A DNA stretch of 64,000 nt, taken from the NCBI RefSeq assembly GCF_001976065.1, contig NZ_MNAH01000002.1:62001-126000 (forward strand). The letters are read 5' to 3'. The position numbers were made by a program, and so were the translations under genes. The stretch's first letter is position 1. The number at the start of each line of letters is the position of its first letter. Shown here piece by piece: positions 1 to 8,258 of this stretch. The notes beneath the pieces were generated by a model that was given only the letters and a program-made list of their open reading frames with translations, ran no database searches and was not told the DNA's origin. This DNA is from Pseudomonas putida. Lineage in GTDB: Bacteria > Pseudomonadota > Gammaproteobacteria > Pseudomonadales > Pseudomonadaceae.

Positions 1-1099
1 GCTCCTGCCTGAATGACGTCATCTGGTCTGTGACGCCCGCCAGCACCGTGGGCTCATAGAAATTGCCCGGGCCTTGGGCTTTCTGGCCGCCCAGCAGCAA
101 GGTCGCGCCTTCCTCCAGGGTGTCGCGCACCTGTTGATCGAGTTCGTCACGCAGATCGAAGCGGGCCATCGGGCCGATATAGGTTTGGGCGGACAGCGGA
201 TCGCCGACCACCAGCTGGCGCGTGGCTTCGACAAAGCGGCGAGTGAATTCCTCGACAATGCCTTGCTCGACGATCAGGCGCTTGGCCGCTGCACAGACTT
301 GCCCGGTGTTCTGAAAACGCCCGATCACGGCCGCTTTGACGGCGTCGTCGAGGTTGGCATCGTTGAGCACAATGAACGGATCGGAGCCGCCCAGTTCCAG
401 GACGCTCTTCTTCAGCACCGCGCCAGCCTGGGCGCCGATGGCCATGCCGGCTCGTACGCTACCGGTCAGTGTGACGGCCGCGATGCGTGGGTCGGCAATC
501 GCCATGGAAACACCGTCCGGCGTGACGTTGATCACCTCGAAGACGCCTTCGGCGAAGCCCGCCTGCTTGAAGGCGTCCAGCAACAGATAAGCGCTGCCCA
601 TCACATTCGGCGCGTGCTTGAGCACGTAGGTGTTGCCGGCGAGCAGCGTCGGGACCGCACCGCGCAATACCTGCCAGATCGGGAAATTCCACGGCATGAC
701 CGCGAGAATCGGCCCCAGTGGGCGATATTCGATGCGAGCCTTGCCGCCTTCGACCAGGGTCGGTTCGGCGCTTAACATGGCCGGGCCGTGTTCGGCATAC
801 CACCCACAGAGCTGGGCACATTTTTCGATTTCACCGCGGGCCTGGGCGATCGGCTTGCCCATTTCCAGGGTGATCATGGTGGCCATGGCTTCGGCGTTGT
901 CACGCAATGCCTGACCGAGGGCAAGCAAGCGCTGCACGCGTTGTGTCACCGGTGTGCGACTCCAGGCACGGAAGCCGCTGGCAGAACGCGCCAGGGCGGC
1001 CTGCAATGCTTGTGCGGATTCGTAAGGGTAGTGGCCGATCTGTTCCCCGGTCGCCGGGTTGATCGAGATGGCGTGGGTAAGGCTGGAAACGTTGGTCAT
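1..1099 (-). CDS. sad: NAD(P)-dependent succinate-semialdehyde dehydrogenase, Sad/YneI type (3' end beyond window)
   Basis: Aldehyde dehydrogenase superfamily. The Sad/YneI type oxidises succinate semialdehyde to succinate in GABA and putrescine breakdown in the cytoplasm. About 366 residues are visible from ATG 1099 and the frame is open to the window edge, so roughly the last 95 residues of a usual 460-residue protein are missing. Visible marks are the MPWNFP segment, the ELGGSDPF segment carrying the catalytic Glu, and NTGQVCAAAKR with the catalytic Cys; the last is characteristic of the Sad branch. It is divergent from a LysR gene resembling PtrR (YneJ), the same pairing as yneI/yneJ in E. 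coli, which supports the assignment. The substrate is inferred from family and synteny. Confidence 0.85.
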   Translation of the reverse strand, partial: MTNVSSLTHAISINPATGEQIGHYPYESAQALQAALARSASGFRAWSRTPVTQRVQRLLALGQALRDNAEAMATMITLEMGKPIAQARGEIEKCAQLCGWYAEHGPAMLSAEPTLVEGGKARIEYRPLGPILAVMPWNFPIWQVLRGAVPTLLAGNTYVLKHAPNVMGSAYLLLDAFKQAGFAEGVFEVINVTPDGVSMAIADPRIAAVTLTGSVRAGMAIGAQAGAVLKKSVLELGGSDPFIVLNDANLDDAVKAAVIGRFQNTGQVCAAAKRLIVEQGIVEEFTRRFVEATRQLVVGDPLSAQTYIGPMARFDLRDELDQQVRDTLEEGATLLLGGQKAQGPGNFYEPTVLAGVTDQMTSFRQE

Positions 1100-1199
1100 G
1101 GCACCGTCCTGCGGGGTAGGAATGCGCTCAGGTTACGGTGCTGTATGTTTTCTTTAAACTGAATAATAATGAGCGTCTTGTTCACGTTTGGAGAATGAA

Positions 1200-2072
1200 G
1201 TGGATCTGGTTCAGCTCGAGATCTTCAAGGCTGTCGCCGAGCACGGCAGCATCAGCGTGGCCGCACAGCACATCCATCGCGTGCCTTCGAACCTGACTAC
1301 GCGGATCAAGCAATTGGAGCAGGACCTGGGCGTGGACCTGTTCATCCGCGAAAAAAGCCGCTTGCGCCTGTCTCCGGCCGGGTGGAGCTTTCTCGACTAC
1401 GCGCGACGGATCCTCGACCTGGTCCAGGAAGCCCGTGCCACGGTGGCGGGTGAAGAACCCCAGGGCACTTTTCCCCTGGGGTCGCTGGAAAGCACCGCGG
1501 CGGTGCGGATTCCCGCGTTACTGGCGGCCTATAACCAGCAGTACGCCAAGGTCGAGCTGGACCTGTCCACCGGACCCTCCGGCACCATGATCGACGGGGT
1601 GCTGGCGGGCCGATTGACCGCCGCGTTTGTCGATGGCCCGGTGCTGCACCCGGCCCTGGAGGGGGTCCCGGCGTTCGAAGAAGAAATGGTGTTGATTGCA
1701 CCGCTCAACCACGACCCGATCCATCGCGCGCAGGACGTGAACGGCGAGAACATCTACGCCTTCCGCTCCAACTGCTCCTACCGGCACCACTTCGAGAGCT
1801 GGTTCGCCAAGGACGCGGCCGTGCCGGGCAAGATCTTCGAAATGGAGTCCTATCACGGCATGCTCGCCTGCGTCAGCGCTGGCGCGGGCCTGGCCCTGAT
1901 GCCGCGCAGCATGCTGCAAAGCATGCCCGGATGCAGCACGGTCAGTGTCTGGCCGTTGTCGGAGTCTTTCCGCTATTTGCGCACCTGGCTGGTCTGGCGC
2001 AGGGGCACGGTGTCGCAGAGCCTGAGCATGTTCGTGCGGTTGCTGGAGGAGCGGTGTGAGGTGACGGATTAG
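1200..2072 (+). CDS. LysR-family regulator, PtrR-like
   Basis: LysR-type transcription factor of 290 residues with an N-terminal winged HTH (about residues 2-60: [15 protein letters not shown] then [11 protein letters not shown]) and a C-terminal effector-binding domain. I chose the GTG at 1200 because the protein then begins MDLVQLEIF, the usual LysR start, and GGAG lies 6 nt upstream at 1190-1193; an in-frame TTG at 1188 would add only MENE. It is divergent from the sad-like gene across about 100 bp. By analogy with E. coli PtrR, it probably regulates that dehydrogenase and putrescine or GABA use. The specific role is inference. Confidence 0.85.
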   Translation: MDLVQLEIFKAVAEHGSISVAAQHIHRVPSNLTTRIKQLEQDLGVDLFIREKSRLRLSPAGWSFLDYARRILDLVQEARATVAGEEPQGTFPLGSLESTAAVRIPALLAAYNQQYAKVELDLSTGPSGTMIDGVLAGRLTAAFVDGPVLHPALEGVPAFEEEMVLIAPLNHDPIHRAQDVNGENIYAFRSNCSYRHHFESWFAKDAAVPGKIFEMESYHGMLACVSAGAGLALMPRSMLQSMPGCSTVSVWPLSESFRYLRTWLVWRRGTVSQSLSMFVRLLEERCEVTD

Positions 2073-2094
2073 TCGGGCGGCTTCCATAAAAAAT

Positions 2095-2123
2095 TTGACA
2101 TATGTTATTTGTGATCACATATT
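2095..2123 (+). promoter_or_regulatory. Sigma-70 promoter with palindromic GntR operator in the spacer
   Basis: A perfect -35 TTGACA (2095-2100) is followed after 17 bp by CATATT (2118-2123, 4 of 6 matches to the -10). The perfect palindrome TGTGATCACA (2110-2119) lies in the spacer and overlaps the start of the -10. This is typical geometry for autorepression by the FCD-type GntR gene that starts at 2157. The site is seen in the sequence; its use is inferred. Confidence 0.6.
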
Positions 2124-2156
2124 TGACCCATAAGAACGTCCAATGTGAGCTGACTC

Positions 2157-2879
2157 ATGACTGATCAACCGATCCTCCTGCCCACCATGCGCCAGGTTTC
2201 CCGCGATACCCTGCAGGACCAGGTCTACCGTCAGATCCGCGAAGCGCTGATGAGCGGCCGCTTCCAGCCGGGCCAGAAGCTGACCATCCGCGGTTTGGCC
2301 GAGGCGCTCGGCTCCAGCCCGATGCCGGTGCGTGAAGCGCTGAACCGCCTGAGTGCCGAAAACGCCTTCGAAGTCACCGAAACGTCCCGCCTGCGTGTGC
2401 GCATGATGACCCCCGAACGCCTGCGCGAAATCCGCGACGCCCGGGTCGCGCTGGAAGGGCTGCTGGCCGAGAAAGCCGTCATCCTGCTCAATGACACTGA
2501 CCTCAAGGACATCAGCCACCTGTGCGACCAGATGCAGCAAGCCGCCGACAGCGTCGATGTGGCCCGCTACCTGTGGACCAACTTTGCCTTCCACCGGCGC
2601 ATCTACGCGGTGGCCAAGGCCGACCTGACCATCGCGGCCGTGGAGAATTTCTGGCTGCACATGGGCCCCTGCTTTGCGCTGGTGGCGCCTGACAAGGCGC
2701 ACCTGCAGCGCTCAATGGAAGCGCACAACCGCATCGTCGAGGCCCTGGCCGCGCGAGACGGAGCAGCAGCCCGGGCCGCGGTCACCGACGACATCATGCA
2801 GGCGGCTGACTCTCTGTCGCGCCTGATCGTCAAGAGCGACCGTTCACGGTCGTCTGTCTCTGGAGTAAAAAAAGCATGA
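2157..2879 (+). CDS. GntR-family regulator, FCD subfamily
   Basis: Regulator of 240 residues. A GntR winged HTH occupies about residues 18-85 (LQDQVYRQIREALMSG, LAEALGSSPMPVREALNRL) and a helical FCD ligand domain about 95-215, with the D/H metal-ligand pattern (NFAFHRRIY, EAHNRIVEAL). It is the first gene of a tight unit: its TGA overlaps the ATG of the SDR gene by 4 nt, so translation is probably coupled. It likely represses its own operon through the palindrome at 2110-2119 and is released by the pathway substrate or an intermediate. The ligand is unknown; FCD proteins usually sense small carboxylic acids. Confidence 0.88.
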   Translation: MTDQPILLPTMRQVSRDTLQDQVYRQIREALMSGRFQPGQKLTIRGLAEALGSSPMPVREALNRLSAENAFEVTETSRLRVRMMTPERLREIRDARVALEGLLAEKAVILLNDTDLKDISHLCDQMQQAADSVDVARYLWTNFAFHRRIYAVAKADLTIAAVENFWLHMGPCFALVAPDKAHLQRSMEAHNRIVEALAARDGAAARAAVTDDIMQAADSLSRLIVKSDRSRSSVSGVKKA

Positions 2880-3664
2880 GCGTTCTCAACCGACTGGTTC
2901 CCTATACCGGCCTGCGCGTCCTGATTTCCGGCGGTGCTGCCGGGATCGGCGAAGTGCTGGCGGCGGCTTACCTGGAAGCCGGCGCCAAGGTGCATGTGTG
3001 CGATGTCAGCGAGGCGGCGCTGGCGGCGTTCCGCGATCGCTACCCGGACAGCGTGGCCACCCGCGCCGACGTTGCTGACCCGGCGCAGATCGAAGCGGTG
3101 TTCAAGGTGCAGCGCGAGCAGTTCGGCGGCCTCGATGTGCTGGTCAACAACGCCGGCATCGCAGGGCCCACCGCCGGGATCGACGCCATCACCGACGAGG
3201 AGTGGCAGCGCACCATCGACATCAACCTCACAGGCCAGTACCGCTTTGCCCATCATGCGGTGCCGCTGCTCAAGGCGTCACCCAATGCCCACCTGATCCA
3301 CATCGCGTCAGTGGCCGGCCGCCTGGGTTACGCCTGGCGCACCCCGTACGCCGCGACCAAATGGGCCATCATCGGCCTGATGAAATCCCTGGCGTCGGAG
3401 CTTGGCGAAAGCGACATCCGCGTCAACGCCTTGCTGCCTGGCATCGTCGAAGGCCCGCGCATGGACGGTGTGATCCGCGCCCGCGCCGAGCAGATGAATG
3501 TGCCTGAAGCCGAGATGCGCGAGGAGTACCTGAAAAAGATCTCGCTCAAACGCATGGTCACCGCCGAAGACGTCGCCGCCATGGCGCTGTTCCTTTGCTC
3601 ACCCGCCGCACGCAACGTGACCGGCCAGGCCATCAGTGTGGATGGCAACGTCGAGTACCTGTAG
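2876..3664 (+). CDS. SDR-family oxidoreductase
   Basis: Classical short-chain dehydrogenase/reductase of 262 residues. The dinucleotide motif is SGGAAGIG (about 18-25), with NNAG at 91-94 and the catalytic set N117, S145, Y158 and K162 (YAATK). Asp43 after the second strand suggests NAD(H) preference. It overlaps the GntR gene (ATGA) and precedes a BKACE gene by 93 bp. The simplest reading is that it oxidises a beta-hydroxy acid to the beta-keto acid that the BKACE enzyme then cleaves. The substrate is not identifiable from sequence. Confidence 0.85.
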   Translation: MSVLNRLVPYTGLRVLISGGAAGIGEVLAAAYLEAGAKVHVCDVSEAALAAFRDRYPDSVATRADVADPAQIEAVFKVQREQFGGLDVLVNNAGIAGPTAGIDAITDEEWQRTIDINLTGQYRFAHHAVPLLKASPNAHLIHIASVAGRLGYAWRTPYAATKWAIIGLMKSLASELGESDIRVNALLPGIVEGPRMDGVIRARAEQMNVPEAEMREEYLKKISLKRMVTAEDVAAMALFLCSPAARNVTGQAISVDGNVEYL

Positions 3665-3757
3665 GCGCCTCGACCCTGCCGCAACAACGACCGGACCCAT
3701 TCCGCGTCGAGTGACCCCCAATAACTTTCTCGTCAAGAACAAGAACGGAGAACACTC

Positions 3758-4690
3758 ATGTCCAAAAAACGCCCGATCATCATCACCTGCGCCGTCACGG
3801 GCGCCATCCATACGCCGTCGATGTCGCCGCACCTGCCGATCACGCCGCAGGAAATCGCCGACGCCGCCATCGGTGCCGCCGAAGCCGGGGCGTCGATTGT
3901 CCACCTGCATGCGCGCGATCCTATCGATGGGCGGCCGAGCCAGGATGTCGACCTGTTCCGTCAGTTCCTGCCGCAAATCAAGGCCAAGAGTGACGTAGTG
4001 ATCAACATCACCACCGGCGGCGCGCCGACCATGGGCGTGGAAGAACGCCTGCAGCCTGTGGCACAGCTCAAGCCGGAACTGGCTTCGCTGAACATGGGTT
4101 CGATGAACTTCGGGCTGTATGAAATGCTCGACCGCTTCACCGAGTTCAAGCACGAGTGGGAACGGCCCTACCTGGCCGAAAGTGACGACCGGATCTTCCG
4201 CAATACCTTCCGCGACATCGCCCATATACTCAATGCCTGTGCCGAGAACCGCACCCGCTTTGAAATCGAGTGCTACGACATCGGCCACTTGTACACCGCC
4301 GCGCACTTCCTCCAGCGCGGGCTGCTCAAGGCGCCGATTTTCATTCAGTCGGTGTTCGGCCTGCGCGGCGGCATTGGTGGGCATCCTGAAGACCTGGCGC
4401 ACATGCGCCGTACCGCCGACCGCCTGTTCGGCGACGCGTACCAATGGTCGATCCTCGGCGCCGGGCGCAATCAGATTCCGCTGGGCACCATGGGCCTGTC
4501 GATGGGCAGCCATGTGCGTGTCGGCCTGGAAGATTCGCTGTGGGACGGGCCGGGCAACCTGGCGGCGTCCAATGCCGATCAGGTCAAGCGCATTCGCACG
4601 GTGATCGAAGCCCTGGGCGGGCGCGTGGCGACCCCGGATGAAGCGCGGGAAATGCTCGACCTCAAGGGCAAGGACCAGGTCGACTTTTAA
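3758..4690 (+). CDS. BKACE-family beta-keto acid cleavage enzyme
   Basis: Member of the BKACE (formerly DUF849, 3-keto-5-aminohexanoate cleavage) family, 310 residues, the usual size. These Zn-dependent TIM-barrel enzymes condense a beta-keto acid with acetyl-CoA to give acetoacetate and a new acyl-CoA. The metal-binding HLHARD motif is at residues 49-54 (H49, H51, R53), preceded by the ITCAVTGA strand. Later family blocks are NITTGG, FEIECYDIGHL, QSVFGLRGGIGG and GSHVRVGLEDS. It lies between an SDR and an ACS-type transporter under a GntR gene. BKACE enzymes act on several substrates, including 3-keto-5-aminohexanoate and dehydrocarnitine; which applies here is unknown. Confidence 0.88.
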   Translation: MSKKRPIIITCAVTGAIHTPSMSPHLPITPQEIADAAIGAAEAGASIVHLHARDPIDGRPSQDVDLFRQFLPQIKAKSDVVINITTGGAPTMGVEERLQPVAQLKPELASLNMGSMNFGLYEMLDRFTEFKHEWERPYLAESDDRIFRNTFRDIAHILNACAENRTRFEIECYDIGHLYTAAHFLQRGLLKAPIFIQSVFGLRGGIGGHPEDLAHMRRTADRLFGDAYQWSILGAGRNQIPLGTMGLSMGSHVRVGLEDSLWDGPGNLAASNADQVKRIRTVIEALGGRVATPDEAREMLDLKGKDQVDF

Positions 4691-4726
4691 CAGCGCCCCT
4701 CTCGAAAACTCGAAAAGGTTAGTCCG

Positions 4727-6067
4727 ATGACAATAATAAATAAAACCGACGCGCTTTCCGAACCTCGTGATTCGGCGACGTTGAACAGACTGATGTTTGT
4801 AAAACTCATGCCATTGCTGATTGCGGCCTACGTGTTGAGCTTTCTCGACCGCACCAACATCGCCCTGGCCAAGCATCACCTGGATATCGACCTGGGCATT
4901 TCAGCCGCCGCCTACGGGCTGGGTGCCGGGTTGTTCTTTCTCACCTACGCACTGTCGGAAGTGCCCAGCAACCTGATCATGCACAAGGTTGGCGCGCGGT
5001 TCTGGATTGCGCGAATCATGGTCACCTGGGGCTTGATCTCGGCGGCGATGGCATTTGTCCAGGGCGAAACCTCGTTCTACGTGTTGCGCTTGTTGCTGGG
5101 CATCGCCGAAGCGGGTCTGTTCCCAGGCGTCATGCTGTACCTGACGTACTGGTTCGGCCGGGAGCAACGGGCCCGGGCGACTGGCTATTTTCTGCTGGGC
5201 GTGTGTTTCGCCAACATCATTGGCGGGCCACTGGGTGCCGTGCTCATGCAGCTGGAAGGTGTCTGGGGCTGGCGTGGCTGGCAGTGGATGTTCATGCTCG
5301 AGGGCTTGCCGGCGGTGTTCTTCGCCATGGTGGTGTGGAAAAAACTGCCGGACCGTCCAAGCAAGGCGCCGTGGCTGAGCGCCACTGAAGCCCGGCAGAT
5401 CGAGCAGCAGTTGGCCGCGGAATCGGAGGAGGGCGCCGGTGCCGGTGGTCACTCGCTCAAACAATGCCTGACCCCGCAGATCCTGTTGGCGATCCTGGTC
5501 TACTTCTGCCACCAGATCACGATCTACACGGTGATCTTTTTCCTGCCCGGCATCATCGGCAAATACGGCGACCTGAGTACTCTGCAGATCGGCTTGCTGA
5601 CCTCCCTGCCTTGGCTGGCGGCAGCGGCGGGCGCCATTGCACTGCCTCGATTCGCCACCACGCCGGCGCGTTCCCGGCAAATACTGGTCGCAGGTTTGCT
5701 GACCATGGCCGCGGGGCTGGGAATCGCTTCGCTGGCGGGACCGGTGATCAGTCTATTGGGCTTCTGTATCTCGGCGGTGATGTTCTTCGTCGTGCAGTCG
5801 ATCATCTTTCTCTACCCGGCTTCGCGACTCAAGGGCGCCGCGCTCGCAGGCGGCCTGGGCTTCGTCAACTCGTGCGGCCTGCTGGGCGGTTTTGTCGGCC
5901 CCTCGGTGATGGGCTTGATCGAGCAAAGTACCGGCAACGCCATGAATGGCATGAAGGTCGTCGCGATTATCCTGGTGCTTGCGGCGCTTGCAGCCCTGCG
6001 GCTGCGCCAGGGGCATGAGCAGAAGGTGGATAAACAAGGGCTGCACGGTCGGCGCCAGGCTGCATGA
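4727..6067 (+). CDS. MFS transporter, anion:cation symporter (ACS) family
   Basis: Inner-membrane major facilitator protein of 446 residues with about 12 hydrophobic helices. The N-terminal block YVLSFLDRTNIALAKHHL and the following SEVPSNLIMHKVGARFWIARIMVTWG are typical of ACS (phthalate/tartrate/glucarate permease-like) members, which import organic anions with protons. It begins 36 nt after the BKACE stop and is probably the last gene of the GntR-SDR-BKACE unit, so it likely imports that pathway's carboxylate substrate. The substrate is inferred from context only. Confidence 0.85.
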   Translation: MTIINKTDALSEPRDSATLNRLMFVKLMPLLIAAYVLSFLDRTNIALAKHHLDIDLGISAAAYGLGAGLFFLTYALSEVPSNLIMHKVGARFWIARIMVTWGLISAAMAFVQGETSFYVLRLLLGIAEAGLFPGVMLYLTYWFGREQRARATGYFLLGVCFANIIGGPLGAVLMQLEGVWGWRGWQWMFMLEGLPAVFFAMVVWKKLPDRPSKAPWLSATEARQIEQQLAAESEEGAGAGGHSLKQCLTPQILLAILVYFCHQITIYTVIFFLPGIIGKYGDLSTLQIGLLTSLPWLAAAAGAIALPRFATTPARSRQILVAGLLTMAAGLGIASLAGPVISLLGFCISAVMFFVVQSIIFLYPASRLKGAALAGGLGFVNSCGLLGGFVGPSVMGLIEQSTGNAMNGMKVVAIILVLAALAALRLRQGHEQKVDKQGLHGRRQAA

Positions 6068-6192
6068 GGGAGCGCTGAGAAATTGCTGTTCGCCCGGGGT
6101 GAGAGTGATGGTTTGCGCGACCTTTCAACCCGGCTCAGCGCCCTGTCTGTTGTAGAGTGTCGAGCAACGACCTGGCCGAACCGGAATGACCA

Positions 6193-7596
6193 ATGTCTCA
6201 ACGCCGCTCAACATGGATTGCCCTATTGGTAGCCGTCACGTTCTTCATGGAGAACCTCGACGCCACGGTGATCGCTACCGCGTTGCCTGACATGGCCAGG
6301 ACGTTTGGCGTCGCGCCGGTGGACCTGAACATTGGCATGAGTGCCTACATGCTCGCGGTGGCGGTGTTCATCCCCATCAGCGGCTGGTTGGCCGATCGCT
6401 TCGGTACGCGCTGGGTATTCAGTTCGGCGATCGTGTTGTTCACCTTGTCTTCGTTGATGTGCGGGTTAAGTAATAGCCTGGAAACCTTTGTCGCCGCGCG
6501 CGTGCTGCAGGGCATCAGCGGCGCGATGATGGTCCCGGTGGGACGCCTGGCAGTGCTGCGCACCACCGAGAAAAAAGACCTGGTGCGCGCCATCTCATTC
6601 ATTACCTGGCCGGGCCTGGTCGCGCCGGTACTCGGGCCTCCGGTGGGTGGTTTCATCGTCACCCACGCGTCCTGGCCGTGGATTTTCTACCTCAATCTGC
6701 CTCTGGGCGTGTTGGCCCTGATGGTCGCTCTGGTCTTGCTGCCCAAACGCGACGACGCCAATACCAGGGCTTTCGATTTCAGTGGTTTCCTGTTGGTGGG
6801 CATCGCCAGCGCTGCCTTGTTGTATGGCGTGGAGATGCTCGGGCAAAGCCAGGACGATCTGGTGCAAGGGCTGGCGCTGAGTGGTGCCGGCGTGATGCTC
6901 GGTGTTTTTGCCTGGCGCCATATGCGTCGACATGCACACCCACTCCTGGCCTTGGGTGTGACAGGCATTCGAACCTTCAACGTCTGCCTGTGCGGGGGCT
7001 CGATGTTCCGGATCGCCATCAGCACCTTGCCGTTTCTCCTGCCGCTGATGTTTCAACTGGCGTTCGGTCTTTCGGCGTTCGATGCGGGGTTGCTGGTATT
7101 GGCTGTATTTGCCGGCAACCTGGCGATGAAACCCTTCACCACAGGCGTGATGCAGCGCTGGGGATTTCGTCCGGTGCTGATGCTCAACGGCCTCCTGGGC
7201 GTACTGGCGATAGCGGCCTGTGCGTTGCTGGACGAGCGCATGAGCCCGGCGCTGATCCTGTTCATCCTTTTCGTCGGTGGCTTGTCACGGTCCATGCAGT
7301 TCACCGTGTTCAACACACTGGCCTTTGCCGAAATCCCCAAGGCGCAGATGAGCGACGCTTCAACCTTGTTCAGCATGTTTTTCCAGTTGAGCATGGCGAT
7401 GGGGGTGGCCATCGGTGCGCTGCTGCTACGGTTGGCCATGAACATCCATGGCACTCCAGGGCACGCCGAGACGGGCGACTTTCAGCTGGCGTTCCTGTGT
7501 GTGGCGGTGATTGCGGCCATTGCCTTGCTGGATAACCTGCGACTGCCGGCTCAGGCGGGGGAGGCGGTGTTGCAGCGTGCGCGGGACAAGGACTAG
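6193..7596 (+). CDS. MFS transporter, DHA2 (EmrB/QacA-like) family
   Basis: Inner-membrane protein of 467 residues, predicted to be a proton-driven exporter. The start MEN-LDATVIATALPDMARTFG matches the first-helix signature of DHA2 drug:H+ antiporters. LADRFGTRWVF is the loop 2-3 motif A, and GPPVGGFI is a motif-C-like antiporter signature. A long hydrophobic C-terminal half fits up to 14 helices. It is 125 bp from the previous operon, with no EmrA-type adaptor next to it, so it may work alone. Its substrate cannot be told from the sequence. Confidence 0.82.
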   Translation: MSQRRSTWIALLVAVTFFMENLDATVIATALPDMARTFGVAPVDLNIGMSAYMLAVAVFIPISGWLADRFGTRWVFSSAIVLFTLSSLMCGLSNSLETFVAARVLQGISGAMMVPVGRLAVLRTTEKKDLVRAISFITWPGLVAPVLGPPVGGFIVTHASWPWIFYLNLPLGVLALMVALVLLPKRDDANTRAFDFSGFLLVGIASAALLYGVEMLGQSQDDLVQGLALSGAGVMLGVFAWRHMRRHAHPLLALGVTGIRTFNVCLCGGSMFRIAISTLPFLLPLMFQLAFGLSAFDAGLLVLAVFAGNLAMKPFTTGVMQRWGFRPVLMLNGLLGVLAIAACALLDERMSPALILFILFVGGLSRSMQFTVFNTLAFAEIPKAQMSDASTLFSMFFQLSMAMGVAIGALLLRLAMNIHGTPGHAETGDFQLAFLCVAVIAAIALLDNLRLPAQAGEAVLQRARDKD

Positions 7597-7609
7597 ACAG
7601 CGTTGGCTC

Positions 7610-7635
7610 TGTGCAGGAGCAAGCTTACTCCCACA
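7610..7635. repeat. Degenerate REP-like palindrome between convergent genes
   Basis: An imperfect hairpin with GGAGCAAGCTTACTCC at its core and TGTG/CACA ends, resembling an eroded copy of the GTGGGAGCGAGC-type REP. It sits between the MFS gene and the convergent gene at 7638 and may help terminate transcription from both sides. Confidence 0.4.
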
Positions 7636-7637
7636 CT

Positions 7638-8198
7638 TTAGTTTGAAAGTGATATCGCCAAATCAATCGAGGCAATCGGTACATACAGCAAGGTGATCAT
7701 CGAATACGCTTTACGTGATTTTGCATAAAATGCGCAGACAGGAAGCACAATCATCACGACATCCAGGGCGCCCCAGAGCGCTAACGGCGATGCCTTGAAT
7801 AAAACGATATTCACGATGAGCCCGAGAAAAAGATAAGTCGACAGCGATAGAAGGGCATAGCGACCATCCTGTTCAAAGTAGACGCGAAGCCCCTGGTGCT
7901 CATCCTCGCTTCGGCTTGGCAGCAGTAATGCGGCCGATAGAAAAAGTGATAACGCCAGCAGGACGAGCAATAAAAACTCAGGAAACGAGTACGTTCCCTT
8001 TACTTCAGGCAGTGCGTTGACGGCCCACCAGAATTCCAGCTGCGTGGTAAAAAGCATTGCCGCCCAGACCAGCGCAACCCAGTCAGGCTTGGCCACACGA
8101 CGGATGCGGAACACAGTCAACGCGCCCAGAAGCAGGCGTGTGACGGACAGCCCCAAAATCATCGATAGTACTGTGGCAACGATTGGGAAGTTGCTCAT
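7638..8198 (-). CDS. Hypothetical membrane protein
   Basis: Protein of 186 residues that I do not recognise. The hydrophobic profile suggests about six membrane helices: one at about 5-30, a pair spanning 40-60 and 72-92, and helices near 115-135, 140-157 and 165-184. A short polar loop with acidic residues (SEDEHQGLRVYFEQDGR) lies in the middle. The start is ATG 8198, with AGGAGCG about 6 nt upstream. It is codirectional with, and 60 bp downstream of, the histidine kinase gene, so it may share that kinase's transcript. No function is proposed. Confidence 0.65.
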   Translation of the reverse strand: MSNFPIVATVLSMILGLSVTRLLLGALTVFRIRRVAKPDWVALVWAAMLFTTQLEFWWAVNALPEVKGTYSFPEFLLLVLLALSLFLSAALLLPSRSEDEHQGLRVYFEQDGRYALLSLSTYLFLGLIVNIVLFKASPLALWGALDVVMIVLPVCAFYAKSRKAYSMITLLYVPIASIDLAISLSN

Positions 8199-8258
8199 GA
8201 TCGCTCCTGCGAACTAATGATCTGGCAAGCGTAGACATCACCTCCCAGATCAGGAAAA

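Noticed and set aside
1..1099. Apparent lack of a long reading frame at the window start, suggesting a pseudogene
   Set aside because: The frame is fully open on the minus strand and simply runs off the window edge; reading it gives an intact Sad-type sequence.
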